Source: Kryptolebias marmoratus (lineage: Eukaryota; Chordata; Actinopteri; Cyprinodontiformes; Rivulidae). Taken from it: DNA of 64,000 nt. The stretch is taken from positions 14,666,562 through 14,730,561 of the forward strand of contig NC_051453.1 of NCBI RefSeq assembly GCF_001649575.2. The letters run 5' to 3'. The translations under genes were made by a program, and so were the position numbers. Under the pieces are notes generated by a model. That model had not been told where the DNA came from. It was given only the letters and a program-made list of their open reading frames with translations, and ran no database searches. Shown one piece after another: positions 33,535-44,349 of the stretch. Position 1 is the first letter of the stretch. Every line of letters starts with the position of its first letter.

Positions 33535-34768
33535 TCACAGTGGACACTTGTTTTCCATCAGAAACTTGTTGATCCATGGAAGATATTTGGAAATATCCGT
33601 GTAGACGTTAGGTGCATCTGGGTAGTTGCAGTTTGCGTTTCTGTTGAAAGACACAACACCGACAGCTTTCCCATCGCACACGAGAGGACCACCAGAATCA
33701 CCCTGTGGAGAGGAGGAATTTTACAAAGTTCATTTGATGTTTATTGTAGGATGTTCAGGTCTTTCATATACAAACAGAAAACGTACCTGACAGAATCCTT
33801 TGTTTGTGTTATATCCACCAGCACAGATCACATTGGGAGGAAGTTCATTATTCCATTGTTGCTGGCAGACTTTTGGATTAATGATGGACACATTCACCAC
33901 TTGCAGGTCATCAACATCATGGCTGTTTAAAGTTTTTCCCCATCCAGCCACGGAGCAGATTTGATTGTCCTTCAGGTATATCCAAGGTTTTGGAAGTGGA
34001 ATTGTTTTGATAATGTTGTTCAGAGGCACTTTCTCTGACAGCTGAAGACACACATGGCACAGAATGAAAAATGTAGTTCTTTTATGTCTTTTTACTCATT
34101 TGACTGCAAAAGTCTGCAAGCATGTTATTTTGTGTTAATATGTAACTAACTTAGCTCCATGTCCGTAAAACTGACTGAGTTATAGCAATTTTTGTGTTTG
34201 GTAAAGTGATCTGCTGTAGGTGATAAAGATATACTTACTTTAAGGAGCATTATGTCATTACCAAGTCCAACTGTTTTATAATCTGGGTGCTTGCATCTGG
34301 ACTGAATTTTTATTAGTCTTCGATTTGACCCCTTGAGATTGTGGCTTCCAACAAGAATTTGATAAGGTTCACTAAAAAATTGATAATTTAGAGGTTATTG
34401 AAATGTTTTAGCATAGATATCTTTACCGTGCATCAATCCAAGAATACAAACTAAAAACAAGTAGACTGGAAACTCACAGTTCGTCACAGTGTGCAGCAGT
34501 GACCACAACGTCCTCTCTGATGAGAAATCCTCCACACAAGTGAAAACCAAACTTGGATTGCAGTGAGACCATGTACTGCATCGAGTTCTCCGGGGCTTTG
34601 TTTCCATTTATGATCTTAAACCCATGAACTGGAAAAGATAAATAAAAGTAAAACAAAGTCAGTGACCCATTTCATAGTTTGAGAATAAGTCTTAAATTTG
34701 GGTTTCTTACCGATTTCTCCGGAACACAGCAGAAAGTGGAAAATCAGGAGTTTACCCAGACTGTGCAT
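33535..34768 (-). CDS. Granzyme/mast-cell-protease-like serine protease 2
   Basis: Exons 34711-34768, 34478-34628, 34239-34371, 33787-34041 and 33535-33702, encoding 254 residues. It is displaced from gene 1 by exactly 2729 bp throughout, introns included, and I find no amino-acid difference from gene 1. Triad residues H66, D109 and S202 are intact. Two base changes separate the 3' flanks (33440-33470 against 30711-30741). Such identity over introns means a very recent duplication or conversion; a duplicated assembly contig is the alternative to exclude. Confidence 0.92.
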
Positions 34769-34816
34769 GATGCCAGTGATCTCAGCTTGTGCTCACAAGA
34801 GAGTTTAACTGGGCCA

Positions 34817-34822
34817 TTTATA
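34817..34822 (-). promoter_or_regulatory. TATA box of granzyme-like gene 2
   Basis: CCTATAAATGG on the minus strand, 49 bp from the ATG. The conserved proximal promoter ends a few bases beyond it, where the flanks of genes 1 and 2 start to differ. Confidence 0.7.
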
Positions 34823-35254
34823 GGCCAGTTTGCATGCTAGCAAGCATTATCTAAAACAATCTATATTTTCTCACTATGTCACCACATCCTTTAAAAGACA
34901 AGTTTGCATTTTTTGAAATATTTATCATCTTTTATCATCTCTGAGCCCACAACAGACTGACACATCTCTGGTCGTCTATGACTGTGAGAAGATTTTCCCT
35001 CGCTCTGTAACACTATTTACAATAATCCTACACTCTTGTCATTAACACCATTTTCAATGCATTTTCTTTTACTAAAAGAAAGCATATCACCTGCTGCCTT
35101 TCATGCTACAGTTTTAGACAAAGATCATCTAATGTTGACAAATGATGGCATTCTAGCTGTTTAAAACAAACCTTTGAAAGCAATGTTATACACAATCTAA
35201 TGTGATATTGGGAGAACTTGTTCTCAGAGTACATATTGTTAATGACTCTCAGCT

Positions 35255-35480
35255 ACAACACCAAATTCTAGCTCAATATCTGTTAAATTGACTGATAATA
35301 GACTTTTTAGTATTGGCTAGTGTCATTAGATGGGGCTGCCATCTTGAATTGCATTGACTCCAGATGTTAATAATTTGTAGATGTACATCCAGTATTTATT
35401 TTTAAAGGTTTTATTAAAATCCATCCAAAGGTTTATTAGATAATTTGCTAACAGTACAGACAGACAAACAAACACATCCA
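35255..35480 (+). repeat. Interspersed repeat R1 in the 5' flank of gene 2
   Basis: Paralogue of the copy at 32495-32705, with GGGGCTGCCATCTTGAATTG and AATTTGCTAACAGTACAGAC. Confidence 0.7.
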
Positions 35481-35633
35481 CAGATACTCACAGACAGAGG
35501 CACAAACTTTATTTCTCTGCCTTCGTCATTGGGCAAGCAAAAATAAATTCTTTGCCAAGTTGTCTTCTATGTGTCAGTACAACAATAGTTCATCTCATGA
35601 GTGTAGGGGCACTTTTAAACCTAAATCAGAGTT

Positions 35634-37032
35634 CAGGGTTTCCCCCAGAAAAGAGGCTAAGCCAGGTGGTAGGTGGCCGTTCGCCGGCTGATCGCTGGCC
35701 GACCATGATTTAGTAAAAAAATGTTATTAAAGTTGACAGGAAAGTTGAAAATATGGCTATTTATAATGTGATATTGTAAGATATTTGTGCCAAATATTTA
35801 CAAAACTACAGTTTTACAAAATGGCACTTTTGAAACACTTTTTAAAAGAAAAATACAATTAAAATAAATACTAATTGATTGCACCTAATTTGAATCCTAA
35901 TTTAAGTTACATTTACAAATCAATTAAATTAACATAAATGAATAAGTGCAAAGAAGGCACCAACACACGTCTCACATCAAGGCCAATGAATAACAACAGA
36001 GAACTGAAAAACAGAGAGATGCTGTACTGTACTGTGCTTTTTGTGGCACAGGCTGCATGTTGGATCACTACATGTAACAACAAAACAGAGCATATCTAAT
36101 GCATAATTTAATAGCAACATTTCACTATTAAACAAGAAAAATTAGCACGCGTCATATTTTCACTAAGTACAAAACACGCTTACCATATTCGGTCTAGTAA
36201 AGTCACCCACCGAATTTCGGCTCAACTAACCATTTTTGGTTAAACTTGCTCGTTCGATGTTTATTGCTGCGGCTCCAGCAAAGTGTTAACTCCAGGTAGC
36301 TGGAGGAGGCTCAGCCTCTGGGCACATGAGAGTCACGCAGGGCTGCGCAAACAGCGCATGGACCTGAGCGTGTTGGAGGCGTTTATACTTGGCGCTTACG
36401 TCAGTGCAGTATTCTCCAAAAAGATGGGGGGCAGTACGCTATGTAACCAGTGGAAATAGGGTAAAAAAAGAGAGAGCAGATTTTCTGGCTGTGATACAAA
36501 GAGGATGTTTAAACTTAAAGCATTCAGTTTGACTTTCATTGATTTATTTGCTTTAGTTGTGATTCGCCCATCATAGGTCTAATATTTCTTCCCTCTGTGG
36601 TCTGTAAACACTCTTTTTAACGGCTGCAGCAGTAATCTCTTTCCGTGAGTTATGAACCATTTGATTATCTTTTTGATCTCTCACAGAGGGATCTTATAAA
36701 TGCTGATACAGGTGAACCAGCTCTGGTAGAGCACCGAAATCGTCCATTTCGAACAGAGCGTAGTCGATGCACGGCGCGTGCAGTCCACACGTGAAGTTAC
36801 AAGAATTGAGAGGTGCACAACCACACAATGTTACACCACACGGGACCTTTATGCAGGGGTGGGGACAGCGCGATTGCGTCACTGTTGGCGCACCCACACT
36901 CGCGCAGTGATCAATGCATCAAGTTGATGCGGATGAAAAAAAAATGTGTATAAAAATGACGTATTTTACAATAAACAAGCGGAGCTTAGCCTGGCGGCCC
37001 GCCATGCTTATAATACACTGGGGGAAACCCTG
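35634..37032. mobile_element. hAT-like non-autonomous DNA transposon, copy 2 (both ends intact)
   Basis: A 1.4-kb element with perfect 15-bp terminal inverted repeats, CAGGGTTTCCCCCAG at the left and CTGGGGGAAACCCTG at the right. The subterminal AGGCTAAGCC and GGCTAAGCTCC words are also inverted. A 5-bp direct repeat GAGTT abuts both ends (35629-35633 and 37033-37037). The CAGGG start suggests hAT, but hAT target duplications are normally 8 bp, so the superfamily is not settled. No transposase frame is visible. Internal CpG-rich sequence at 36250-36420 and 36700-36910 is unlike the flanks. Confidence 0.8.
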
Positions 37033-37172
37033 GAGTTACTCTAAATTACTTCAAACAACAACACCAAACAAAACATTTTCCTGAAAAAGATCAGGATTGA
37101 AATGAAAATGACAGCAGAAAAAAACAGAAGTACAAATAACTGATTAACAGTGACAGACATAGAACACAACAT

Positions 37173-37717
37173 TGTTAGGATTTGGGGTTTCTTTGAGTTT
37201 CTTTTTGTATTTAGGCTTATTGTTTTTTTTTTCGTGTTTTTGGTTATCCTGTGTTCAGTTTGGGTTTATTCTTTCTTTTATCATTTGGTTGTCCTCATGT
37301 TTAGTTGTGTCTTTGTATAATTTTTGCTCAGTGTGTTCCTGTCATCATTCACTTGTCCTCAGTCAGTCTTTTGTTCGCCTGCCACGCCCATCTTCACCTG
37401 CTCCAAGTTAGTAATCACTCACCTGTGTCCACTTCTCCTAATTACCTCCTGTCTTTAAAACCTGGTCATTTCCCTCCCATGTCACTGGTCTGTTGTCACT
37501 TCTATGCGCTGTCTGGTTTCCCTTGTGTTTCGCCTTTGTGGTTTTTTGCAACCTTGGATTTAGTAAGTTTGTAATATTTAGTTTTTCATTGCTGCCACAC
37601 CAGCCTTTTGTTTCAGTTCCTTTTTGAGTCTTTTTTTTATTGAATAAATTAGTTCTCCTGGAGCCCTCATTGTGAGTCTGCACATTAGATCCACCTCATT
37701 CTTCAGCAAACTCGACA
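37173..37717 (+). mobile_element. Probable solo LTR of a Ty3/Gypsy-type retrotransposon
   Basis: It begins TGTTAGGATTTGGGG and ends CTCGACA, with near-matching 5-bp flanks AACAT and AACGT. The inner order is LTR-like: a T-rich start, CACTCACCTGTGTCC, a CTTTAAAACC promoter-like word, and AATAAA at about 37643 followed by CTCATTGTGAGTCTGCACAT. No internal coding region follows, as expected for a solo LTR made by recombination. The class is judged from layout only. Confidence 0.55.
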
Positions 37718-37954
37718 AACGTAATCACTGAAGGGTTTAGGCAGTGGGATCCAAACTGGTAATGGGGTTTTTGATTGAGGCACACAACTGATATTTATTC
37801 CACTGACAAGATTTTCTAAATTCAAGATTTTCTCATAAGTTTCTAAATTATGAGAACAGGTTATTTCTTAACCAATAATTAGGGCAAATGTGAGTCCCAT
37901 TAACAGCATTGTTAAAGTAAAAATAAATCTAAATATATATTAAAATCCCCTCAG

Positions 37955-38465
37955 CGTGTTTTGAGTCTGCCCCAAGGTCACTTCCCATTGGGACATGCCT
38001 GGAAAAACCTTCAAAGGGAGGTGGCCAGGAGACATACTAATCAGATGCCCGAACCACCTCAACGAGCTCCTTTTGATGCGGCTCTACTCTGAGCTCCCTC
38101 CGGATGACGGAGCTCCTTAACTTATCTTGAAGGCTGAGCCTGGCCACTCCACGAAGGAAGCTCATTTCAGCCGCTTGTATCCAGGATCTTGTTCTTTTCG
38201 TCATGATCAAAATCTCATGACCATAGATGCAATTTGGAACCCTCTGTAAGACCAGTAAATTGAGAATTTTGCCTTCCAATTCAACTCCTTATTTACCACG
38301 ATTAATCGAAACCAGGCCCTCATTACTGAAGATGAAGCCCAAATCCATTGATCCATCTCTCTCTCCATCCTAAAATCACTCGTAAACAAGACTCCCAGAT
38401 ACTTGAACTCCTCCATGTGCGGCGGTGACTCAATATTGACCTGAAGGGAGCAATTCACCTGTTTC
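37955..38465 (-). mobile_element. Rex3-like (RTE clade) LINE fragment
   Basis: The minus strand encodes MEEFKYLGVLFTSDFRMERE, then the core TRSWIQAAEMSFLRGVARLS and LRSSVIRRELRVEP. These are hallmarks of the C-terminal part of Rex3-type reverse transcriptases. It is broken by frameshifts and internal loss. It abuts the duplicated 3' flank of granzyme-like gene 3 at about 38470. Confidence 0.85.
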
Positions 38466-38483
38466 AACTGGAAACAGGTGGAA

Positions 38484-38850
38484 TGCAGGGTTAGTAAATT
38501 CAAAATTAGACATTTGTGTAAAAAGTCTCGTTTCTGCATTAGAAATGACTTTAAAAAGTCACACTCAATGATTTGCAATGTTTCAAACACTAAAACAATT
38601 CTCGCAGCTACCACCACCACACAGCATTTTAGTTCAATTTCTGTAATAACACATTCATGTTACCTGTACCCTTAATACATTTTTACATTTGCTAAGAAGA
38701 AAATTGTAGTTTTTTGTACTCTGTTCATTTTGGCCATCTTGGTAGTCTTTACAAAATCCTGTGATATTTTAAATACTGCTTTCCCTCGAAGAAGTGAGCA
38801 TGCATGTTTCTTGTTATCTGACAAAGAAAAGAGCTACAAGTGTTTGAATG
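38484..38850. repeat. Duplicated 3' flank of gene 3
   Basis: Third copy of the flank seen at 29328 and 32917, here without the hAT-like insertion. It reads through ACCACCACACAGCATTTTAG, the uninterrupted form of the site occupied in the gene 1 flank. Confidence 0.7.
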
Positions 38851-38966
38851 CGTCTTGTTTTATTCAGATTAACTGCAAAAGCTGACAGACTGGCTGAGAT
38901 GAGTCGACCCATTTCAGCTCCTATGCATGTTAACATTTTTCTAGAGCAAAGCGCAGAGCAACAAGG

Positions 38967-40200
38967 TTACAGTGGACACTTGTTTTCCATCAGAAACTTG
39001 TTGATCCATGGAAGATATTTGGAAATATCCGTGTAGACGTTAGGTGCATCTGGGTATTTGCAGTTTGTGTTTCTGTTGAAAGACACAACACCGACAGCTT
39101 TCCCATCGCACACGAGAGGACCACCAGAATCACCCTGTGGAGAGGAGGAATTTTACAAAGTTCATTTGATGTTTATTGTAGGATGTTCAGGTCTTTCATA
39201 TACAAACAGAAAACGTACCTGACAGAATCCTTTGTTTGTGTTATATCCACCAGCACAGATCACATTGGGAGGAAGTTCATTATTCCATTGTTGCTGGCAG
39301 ACTTTTGGATTAATGATGGACACATTCACCACTTGCAGGTCATCAACATCATGGCTGTTTAAAGTTTTTCCCCATCCAGCCACGGAGCAGATTTGATTGT
39401 CCTTCAGGTATATCCAAGGTTTTGGAAGTGGAATTGTTTTGATAATGTTGTTCAGAGGCACTTTCTCTGACAGCTGAAGACACACATGGCACAGAATGAA
39501 AAATGTAGTTCTTTTATGTCTTTTTACTCATTTGACTGCAAAAGTCTGCAAGCATGTTATTTTGTGTTAATATGTAACTAACTTAGCTCCATGTCCGTAA
39601 AACTGACTGAGTTATAGCAATTTTTGTGTTTGGTAAAGTGATCTGCTGTAGGTGATAAAGATATACTTACTTTAAGGAGCATTATGTCATTACCAAGTCC
39701 AACTGTTTTATAATCTGGGTGCTTGCATCTGGACTGAATTTTTATTAGTCTTCGATTTGACCCCTTGAGATTGTGGCTTCCAACAAGAATTTGATAAGGT
39801 TCACTAAAAAATTGATAATTTAGAGGTTATTGAAATGTTTTAGCATAGATATCTTTACCGTGCATCAATCCAAGAATACAAACTAAAAACAAGTAGACTG
39901 GAAACTCACAGTTCGTCACAGTGTGCAGCAGTGACCACAACGTCCTCTCTGATGAGAAATCCTCCACACAAGTGAAAACCAAACTTGGATTGCAGTGAGA
40001 CCATGTACTGCATCGAGTTCTCCGGGGCTTTGTTTCCATTTATGATCTTAAACCCATGAACTGGAAAAGATAAATAAAAGTAAAACAAAGTCAGTGACCC
40101 ATTTCATAGTTTGAGAATAAGTCTTAAATTTGGGTTTCTTACCGATTTCTCCGGAACACAGCAGAAAGTGGAAAATCAGGAGTTTACCCAGACTGTGCAT
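38967..40200 (-). CDS. Granzyme/mast-cell-protease-like serine protease 3
   Basis: Exons 40143-40200, 39910-40060, 39671-39803, 39219-39473 and 38967-39134, encoding 254 residues. It differs from genes 1 and 2 at two residues that I can see, A222T and N225K, on either side of Cys224 (Cys220 in chymotrypsin numbering), inside the loop that helps shape the S1 pocket. The stop is TAA instead of TGA at the same site. Catalytic H66, D109 and S202 are present. The 3' UTR with AATAAA is shared with genes 1 and 2. Confidence 0.92.
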
Positions 40201-40248
40201 GATGCCAGTGATTTCAGCTTGTGCTCACAAGAGAGTTTAACTGGGCCA

Positions 40249-40254
40249 TTTATA
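40249..40254 (-). promoter_or_regulatory. TATA box of granzyme-like gene 3
   Basis: CCTATAAATGG on the minus strand, 49 bp before the ATG, identical to genes 1 and 2. Confidence 0.7.
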
Positions 40255-40639
40255 GGCCAGTTTGTATGCTAGCAAGCATTGTTATCTGATACAATCTATT
40301 ATTACTTTACGTCTAACCACATCCTTTAAAACACAAATTTGCATCTTTTGAGAAATTTATCATCATTATTCATCTCTGAGCCTACAACAGACTGACACAT
40401 CTCTGGTCGTGTATGATTGTGAGAAGATTTTCCCACGCTCTGCAACACTATTTATATTAATCCTACACTCTTGTCATTAACACCATTTTCAATGCACTTG
40501 CTTTTACTGAAAGAAAGCATATCACCTGCTGCCTTTCATGCTACAGTTTTAGACAAAGATCATCTAATGTTGACAAATGATGGCATTCTAGCTGTTTAGG
40601 GCAAACCTTTGAAAACAATGTTATACACAATCTAATGTG

Positions 40640-40835
40640 AAAAATAATATATATCAATTAAACTGACTGAATCATAGACACTTTTGTGTTGGCAAGTGTC
40701 ATTAAACATGGCTGCCATCTTGAATTTAATTGACTCCACATAGTAATTAGTTGTAGATGTACATCCAGTATTTATTTTAGAAAGTTTCATTAAAATCCAT
40801 TCAATGGTTTGAGATAATTTGCTAACAGTATATAA
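40640..40835 (+). repeat. Interspersed repeat R1 in the 5' flank of gene 3
   Basis: GGCTGCCATCTTGAATTTAA and GATGTACATCCAGTATTTAT followed by TTTGCTAACAGTATATAA. It joins directly to a Tc1 relic. Confidence 0.7.
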
Positions 40836-40839
40836 AAGC

Positions 40840-40930
40840 AAACACATGCACGATCCTGACATTAACCCCATTAAGAATCTTTGGGATGTGCTGGAGAAGG
40901 CTCTACCAGACTCTACCATCATCAATGTAA
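40840..40930 (+). mobile_element. Tc1/mariner transposase C-terminal relic
   Basis: Translates to DPDINPIKNLWDVLEKALPD, the DPDxNPIxxLW block around the last catalytic acidic residue of Tc1 transposases, then breaks off. A second copy at 43782-43872 has the same junctions, so the relic was duplicated with the protease genes. Confidence 0.75.
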
Positions 40931-41300
40931 GAACGTTTCTGTTGCATGTTGATAGCTTCGCAGTCTTTCTTTGTAGATTTCATAGTGAACGCAAAGTCAG
41001 ATTTTACACCATTCACGTTCAGCCCTACGAGAAAGGTTTCTTGCAGATCTAACTGTTTGTGCATATCTCCACAGAGACTTCTTACCAGACACAAGCTTCA
41101 ATTTAATGGGAGCAATGGAATCAATGATATCTGAAATTTTAGAATGGAAGTTATCTACCAACTCATCTACAAGGTTACAGCATAGAGGTGAGGTGGAAGA
41201 GTAGATTTGATGAAATGTTTCTGCTGTGTTGTCTGTAAAATAACTTTTGTGATAACATCTGTTTGGCTAAGTGAATTAACGGAGACTGTGGCTCCTTCTG
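40931..41300 (-). mobile_element. LINE endonuclease-RT linker fragment (gene 3 flank)
   Basis: A shorter paralogue of the LINE fragment at 43873-44320. Relative to that copy it has lost about 300 bp at a shared TGGCTCCTTCTGCGTCAC word (41289 here, about 44529 there). Confidence 0.6.
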
Positions 41301-41780
41301 CGTCACCAACCACAGAGGTAACACCACCCACACAATCACCCCATTTTTGGATTGTGACACAAAAACTCTAAAAACAAGTCATAAATGTTTCAAATCAGAG
41401 AGATGGACCATTGGAGTGTTTTATGATGGTGTTTAACTAAAATAAAAAACATAAAAACTCATTTCTATATTTATTTCATATCACCTTGAATAGTAATAGA
41501 GTATTACTAAAAGCCAAATCTCTTTCATCAATTTTTGTTGTAATCTAAATATGATGTAAAGGTTTATAGAATAGCATGTGTATGGTACAGCTAAAAAAAT
41601 TGAGGTTCAAGTTGTTTTTATTAGATATCAGTCCAAATTAGCCCTGCTCAAACTACCTGTTAGTTTTTTAATCCAGCAACAGATGCTTGAACAATAAATT
41701 AACCAATAAAATCTAAGGGGCATACTTTTTTGTACATTGCTATGTTTTTGTTGTCTCACAAAGAAGCAAGCCTCAGAATG
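41300..41780. other. Unique sequence between gene 3 flank and gene 4
   Basis: No gene is recognised. From about 41600 it is only distantly similar to the 3' flanks of genes 1 to 3, so the homogenised block stops inside gene 4. Confidence 0.5.
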
Positions 41781-41789
41781 ATAACACTT

Positions 41790-41795
41790 TTTATT
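41790..41795 (-). terminator. Polyadenylation signal of granzyme-like gene 4
   Basis: AATAAAAAGTG on the minus strand about 120 bp after the stop, in a 3' UTR different from the other three genes. Confidence 0.5.
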
Positions 41796-41912
41796 TTGCT
41801 TTTCTGTTTTAGAGCCCAAGCTGAAAGAGAAACTGAAATGAGATGCAAAATTTCACAATTCATGCAGAAAGAACCTTTGCCGTAAAAAAAAATAAAAAAA
41901 TAAAATACACAT

Positions 41913-43146
41913 TTATGTGGAACATTTCTTTTCCTTCAGGAACTTGTTGATCCATGGAAGATATTTGGAAATATCTGTGTAGACGTTAGGTGCATCTGGG
42001 TAGTTGCAGTTTGCGTTTCTGTTGAAAGACACAACACCGACAGCTTTCCCATCGCACACGAGAGGACCACCAGAATCACCCTGTGGAGAGGAGGAATTTT
42101 ACAAAGTTCATTTGATGTTTATTGTAGGATGTTCAGGTCTTTCATATACAAACAGAAAACGTACCTGACAGAATCCTTTGTTTGTGTTATATCCACCAGC
42201 ACAGATCACATTGGGAGGAAGTTCATTATTCCATTGTTGCTGGCAGACTTTTGGATTAATGATGGACACATTCACCACTTGCAGGTCATCAACATCATGG
42301 CTGTTTAAAGTTTTTCCCCATCCAGCCACGGAGCAGATTTGATTGTCCTTCAGGTATATCCAAGGTTTTGGAAGTGGAATTGTTTTGATAATGTTGTTCA
42401 GAGGCACTTTCTCTGACAGCTGAAGACACACATGGCACAGAATGAAAAATGTAGTTCTTTTATGTCTTTTTACTCATTTGACTGCAAAAGTCTGCAAGCA
42501 TGTTATTTTGTGTTAATATGTAACTAACTTAGCTCCATGTCCGTAAAACTGACTGAGTTATAGCAATTTTTGTGTTTGGTAAAGTGATCTGCTGTAGGTG
42601 ATAAAGATATACTTACTTTAAGGAGCATTATGTCATTACCAAGTCCAACTGTTTTATAATCTGGGTGCTTGCATCTGGACTGAATTTTTATTAGTCTTCG
42701 ATTTGACCCCTTGAGATTGTGGCTTCCAACAAGAATTTGATAAGGTTCACTAAAAAATTGATAATTTAGAGGTTATTGAAATGTTTTAGCATAGATATCT
42801 TTACCGTGCATCAATCCAAGAATACAAACTAAAAACAAGTAGACTGGAAACTCACAGTTCGTCACAGTGTGCAGCAGTGACCACAACGTCCTCTCTGATG
42901 AGAAATCCTCCACACAAGTGAAAACCAAACTTGGATTGCAGTGAGACCATGTACTGCATCGAGTTCTCCGGGGCTTTGTTTCCATTTATGATCTTAAACC
43001 CATGAACTGGAAAAGATAAATAAAAGTAAAACAAAGTCAGTGACCCATTTCATAGTTTGAGAAAAAGTCTTAAATTTGGTTTTCTTACCGATTTCTCCGG
43101 AACACAGCAGAAAGTGGAAAATCAGGAGTTTACCCAGACTGTGCAT
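41913..43146 (-). CDS. Granzyme/mast-cell-protease-like serine protease 4
   Basis: Exons 43089-43146, 42856-43006, 42617-42749, 42165-42419 and 41913-42080, encoding 254 residues with triad H66, D109 and S202. Everything from the signal peptide to NKFL near the C-terminus equals gene 1, introns included. Then it changes abruptly: it ends KEKKCST where genes 1 to 3 end MENKCPL, and the 3' UTR is unrelated or strongly diverged. The proximal promoter also differs slightly (TCACATAAAAGTTTAGC). This is what gene conversion of an older, diverged copy would leave. Confidence 0.92.
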
Positions 43147-43194
43147 GATGCCAGTGATCTCAGCTTGTGCTCACATAAAAGTTTAGCTGGGCCT

Positions 43195-43200
43195 TTTATA
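43195..43200 (-). promoter_or_regulatory. TATA box of granzyme-like gene 4
   Basis: CCTATAAAAGG on the minus strand, 49 bp before the ATG, one base different from the other three. Confidence 0.7.
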
Positions 43201-43579
43201 GGCCAGTTTGCATGCTAGCAAGCATTATCTAAAACAACCTACATTTTCTCAACATGTCACCACATCCTTTAAAAGACAAGTTTGCATTTTTTGCAATATT
43301 TATCATCTTTCATCGTCTCTTAGCCTACATCAGACGAAGCATCTCTGGTCGTCTATGACTGTGAGAAGATTTTCCCACGCTCTGTAACACTATTTATATT
43401 AATCCTACACTCTTGTCATTAACACCATTTTCAATGCACTTGCTTTTACTGAAAGAAAGCATATCACCTGCTGCCTTTCATGCTACAGTTTTAGACTAAG
43501 ATCATCTAATGTTGACAAATGATGGCATTCTAGCTGTTTAGGGCAAACCTTTGAAAACAATGTTATACACAATCTAATG

Positions 43580-43780
43580 TGAAAAATAATATATATCAAT
43601 TAAACTGACTGAATCATAGACACTTTTGTGTTGGCGAGTGTCATTAAACGTGGCTGCCATCTTGAATTTAATTGACTCCACATAGTAATTAGTTGTAGAT
43701 GTACATCCAGTATTTATTTTAGAAAGTTTCATTAAAATCCATTCAATGGTTTGAGATAATTTGCTAACAGTATATAAAAG
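43580..43780 (+). repeat. Interspersed repeat R1 in the 5' flank of gene 4
   Basis: Almost identical to 40640-40835, part of a duplicated block of about 0.9 kb shared by the 5' flanks of genes 3 and 4. Confidence 0.7.
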
Positions 43781-43781
43781 C

Positions 43782-43872
43782 AAACACATGCACGATCCTG
43801 ACATTAATCCCATTAAGAATCTTTGGGATGTGCTGGAGAAGGCTCTACCAGACTCTACCATCATCAATGTAA
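43782..43872 (+). mobile_element. Tc1/mariner transposase relic, second copy
   Basis: The same DPDINPIKNLWDVLEKALPD block and the same right-hand junction as at 40840-40930, differing by a few bases. Confidence 0.75.
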
Positions 43873-44320
43873 GAACGTTACTGTTGCATGTTGATAGCCT
43901 CGCAGTCTTTCTTTGTAGATTTCATAGTGAACGCAAAGTCAGGTTTTACACCATTCACGTTCAGCCCTACGAGAAAGGTTTCTTGCAGATCTAACTGTTT
44001 GTGTATATCTCCACAGAGACTTCTTCCTACCAGACACAAGCTTCAATTTAATGGAATCAATGATATCTGAAATTTTAGAATGGAAGTTATCTACTAACTC
44101 ATCTACAAGGTTACAGCATAGAGGTGAGGTGGAAGAGTAGATTTGATGAAATGTTTCTGCTATGTTGTCTGTAAAATAACATTTTGTGATAACATCTGTT
44201 TTGCCAAGTGAATTAACGGAGACTGTATTTTCAAAGATAACAGAGAAATGATCAGACAGGGCAACATCAGTTACAGAGTAGTAGTACTTTCCATTTGGAG
44301 ATAAGATCATAATTTGCTTG
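43873..44320 (-). mobile_element. LINE endonuclease-RT linker fragment (gene 4 flank)
   Basis: The minus strand encodes SVTDVALSDHFSVIFENTVS at the end of the endonuclease domain, then LVDELVDNFHSKISDIIDSI and RSARNLSRRAEREW. That order is typical of the linker between endonuclease and RT in L2/Rex1-like fish LINEs. No RT domain follows. Confidence 0.75.
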
Positions 44321-44349
44321 AACCACTGATCTTTCTGACTATCTCTGAT

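Noticed and set aside
36694..36897. 67-codon Cys-rich minus-strand frame that could look like a small secreted peptide
   Set aside because: It sits in the CpG-rich interior of the hAT-like element and has no signal peptide.
37172..37411. Hydrophobic 79-codon frame that looks like a membrane protein
   Set aside because: It lies in the T-rich part of a probable solo LTR, so the hydrophobicity is a composition effect.
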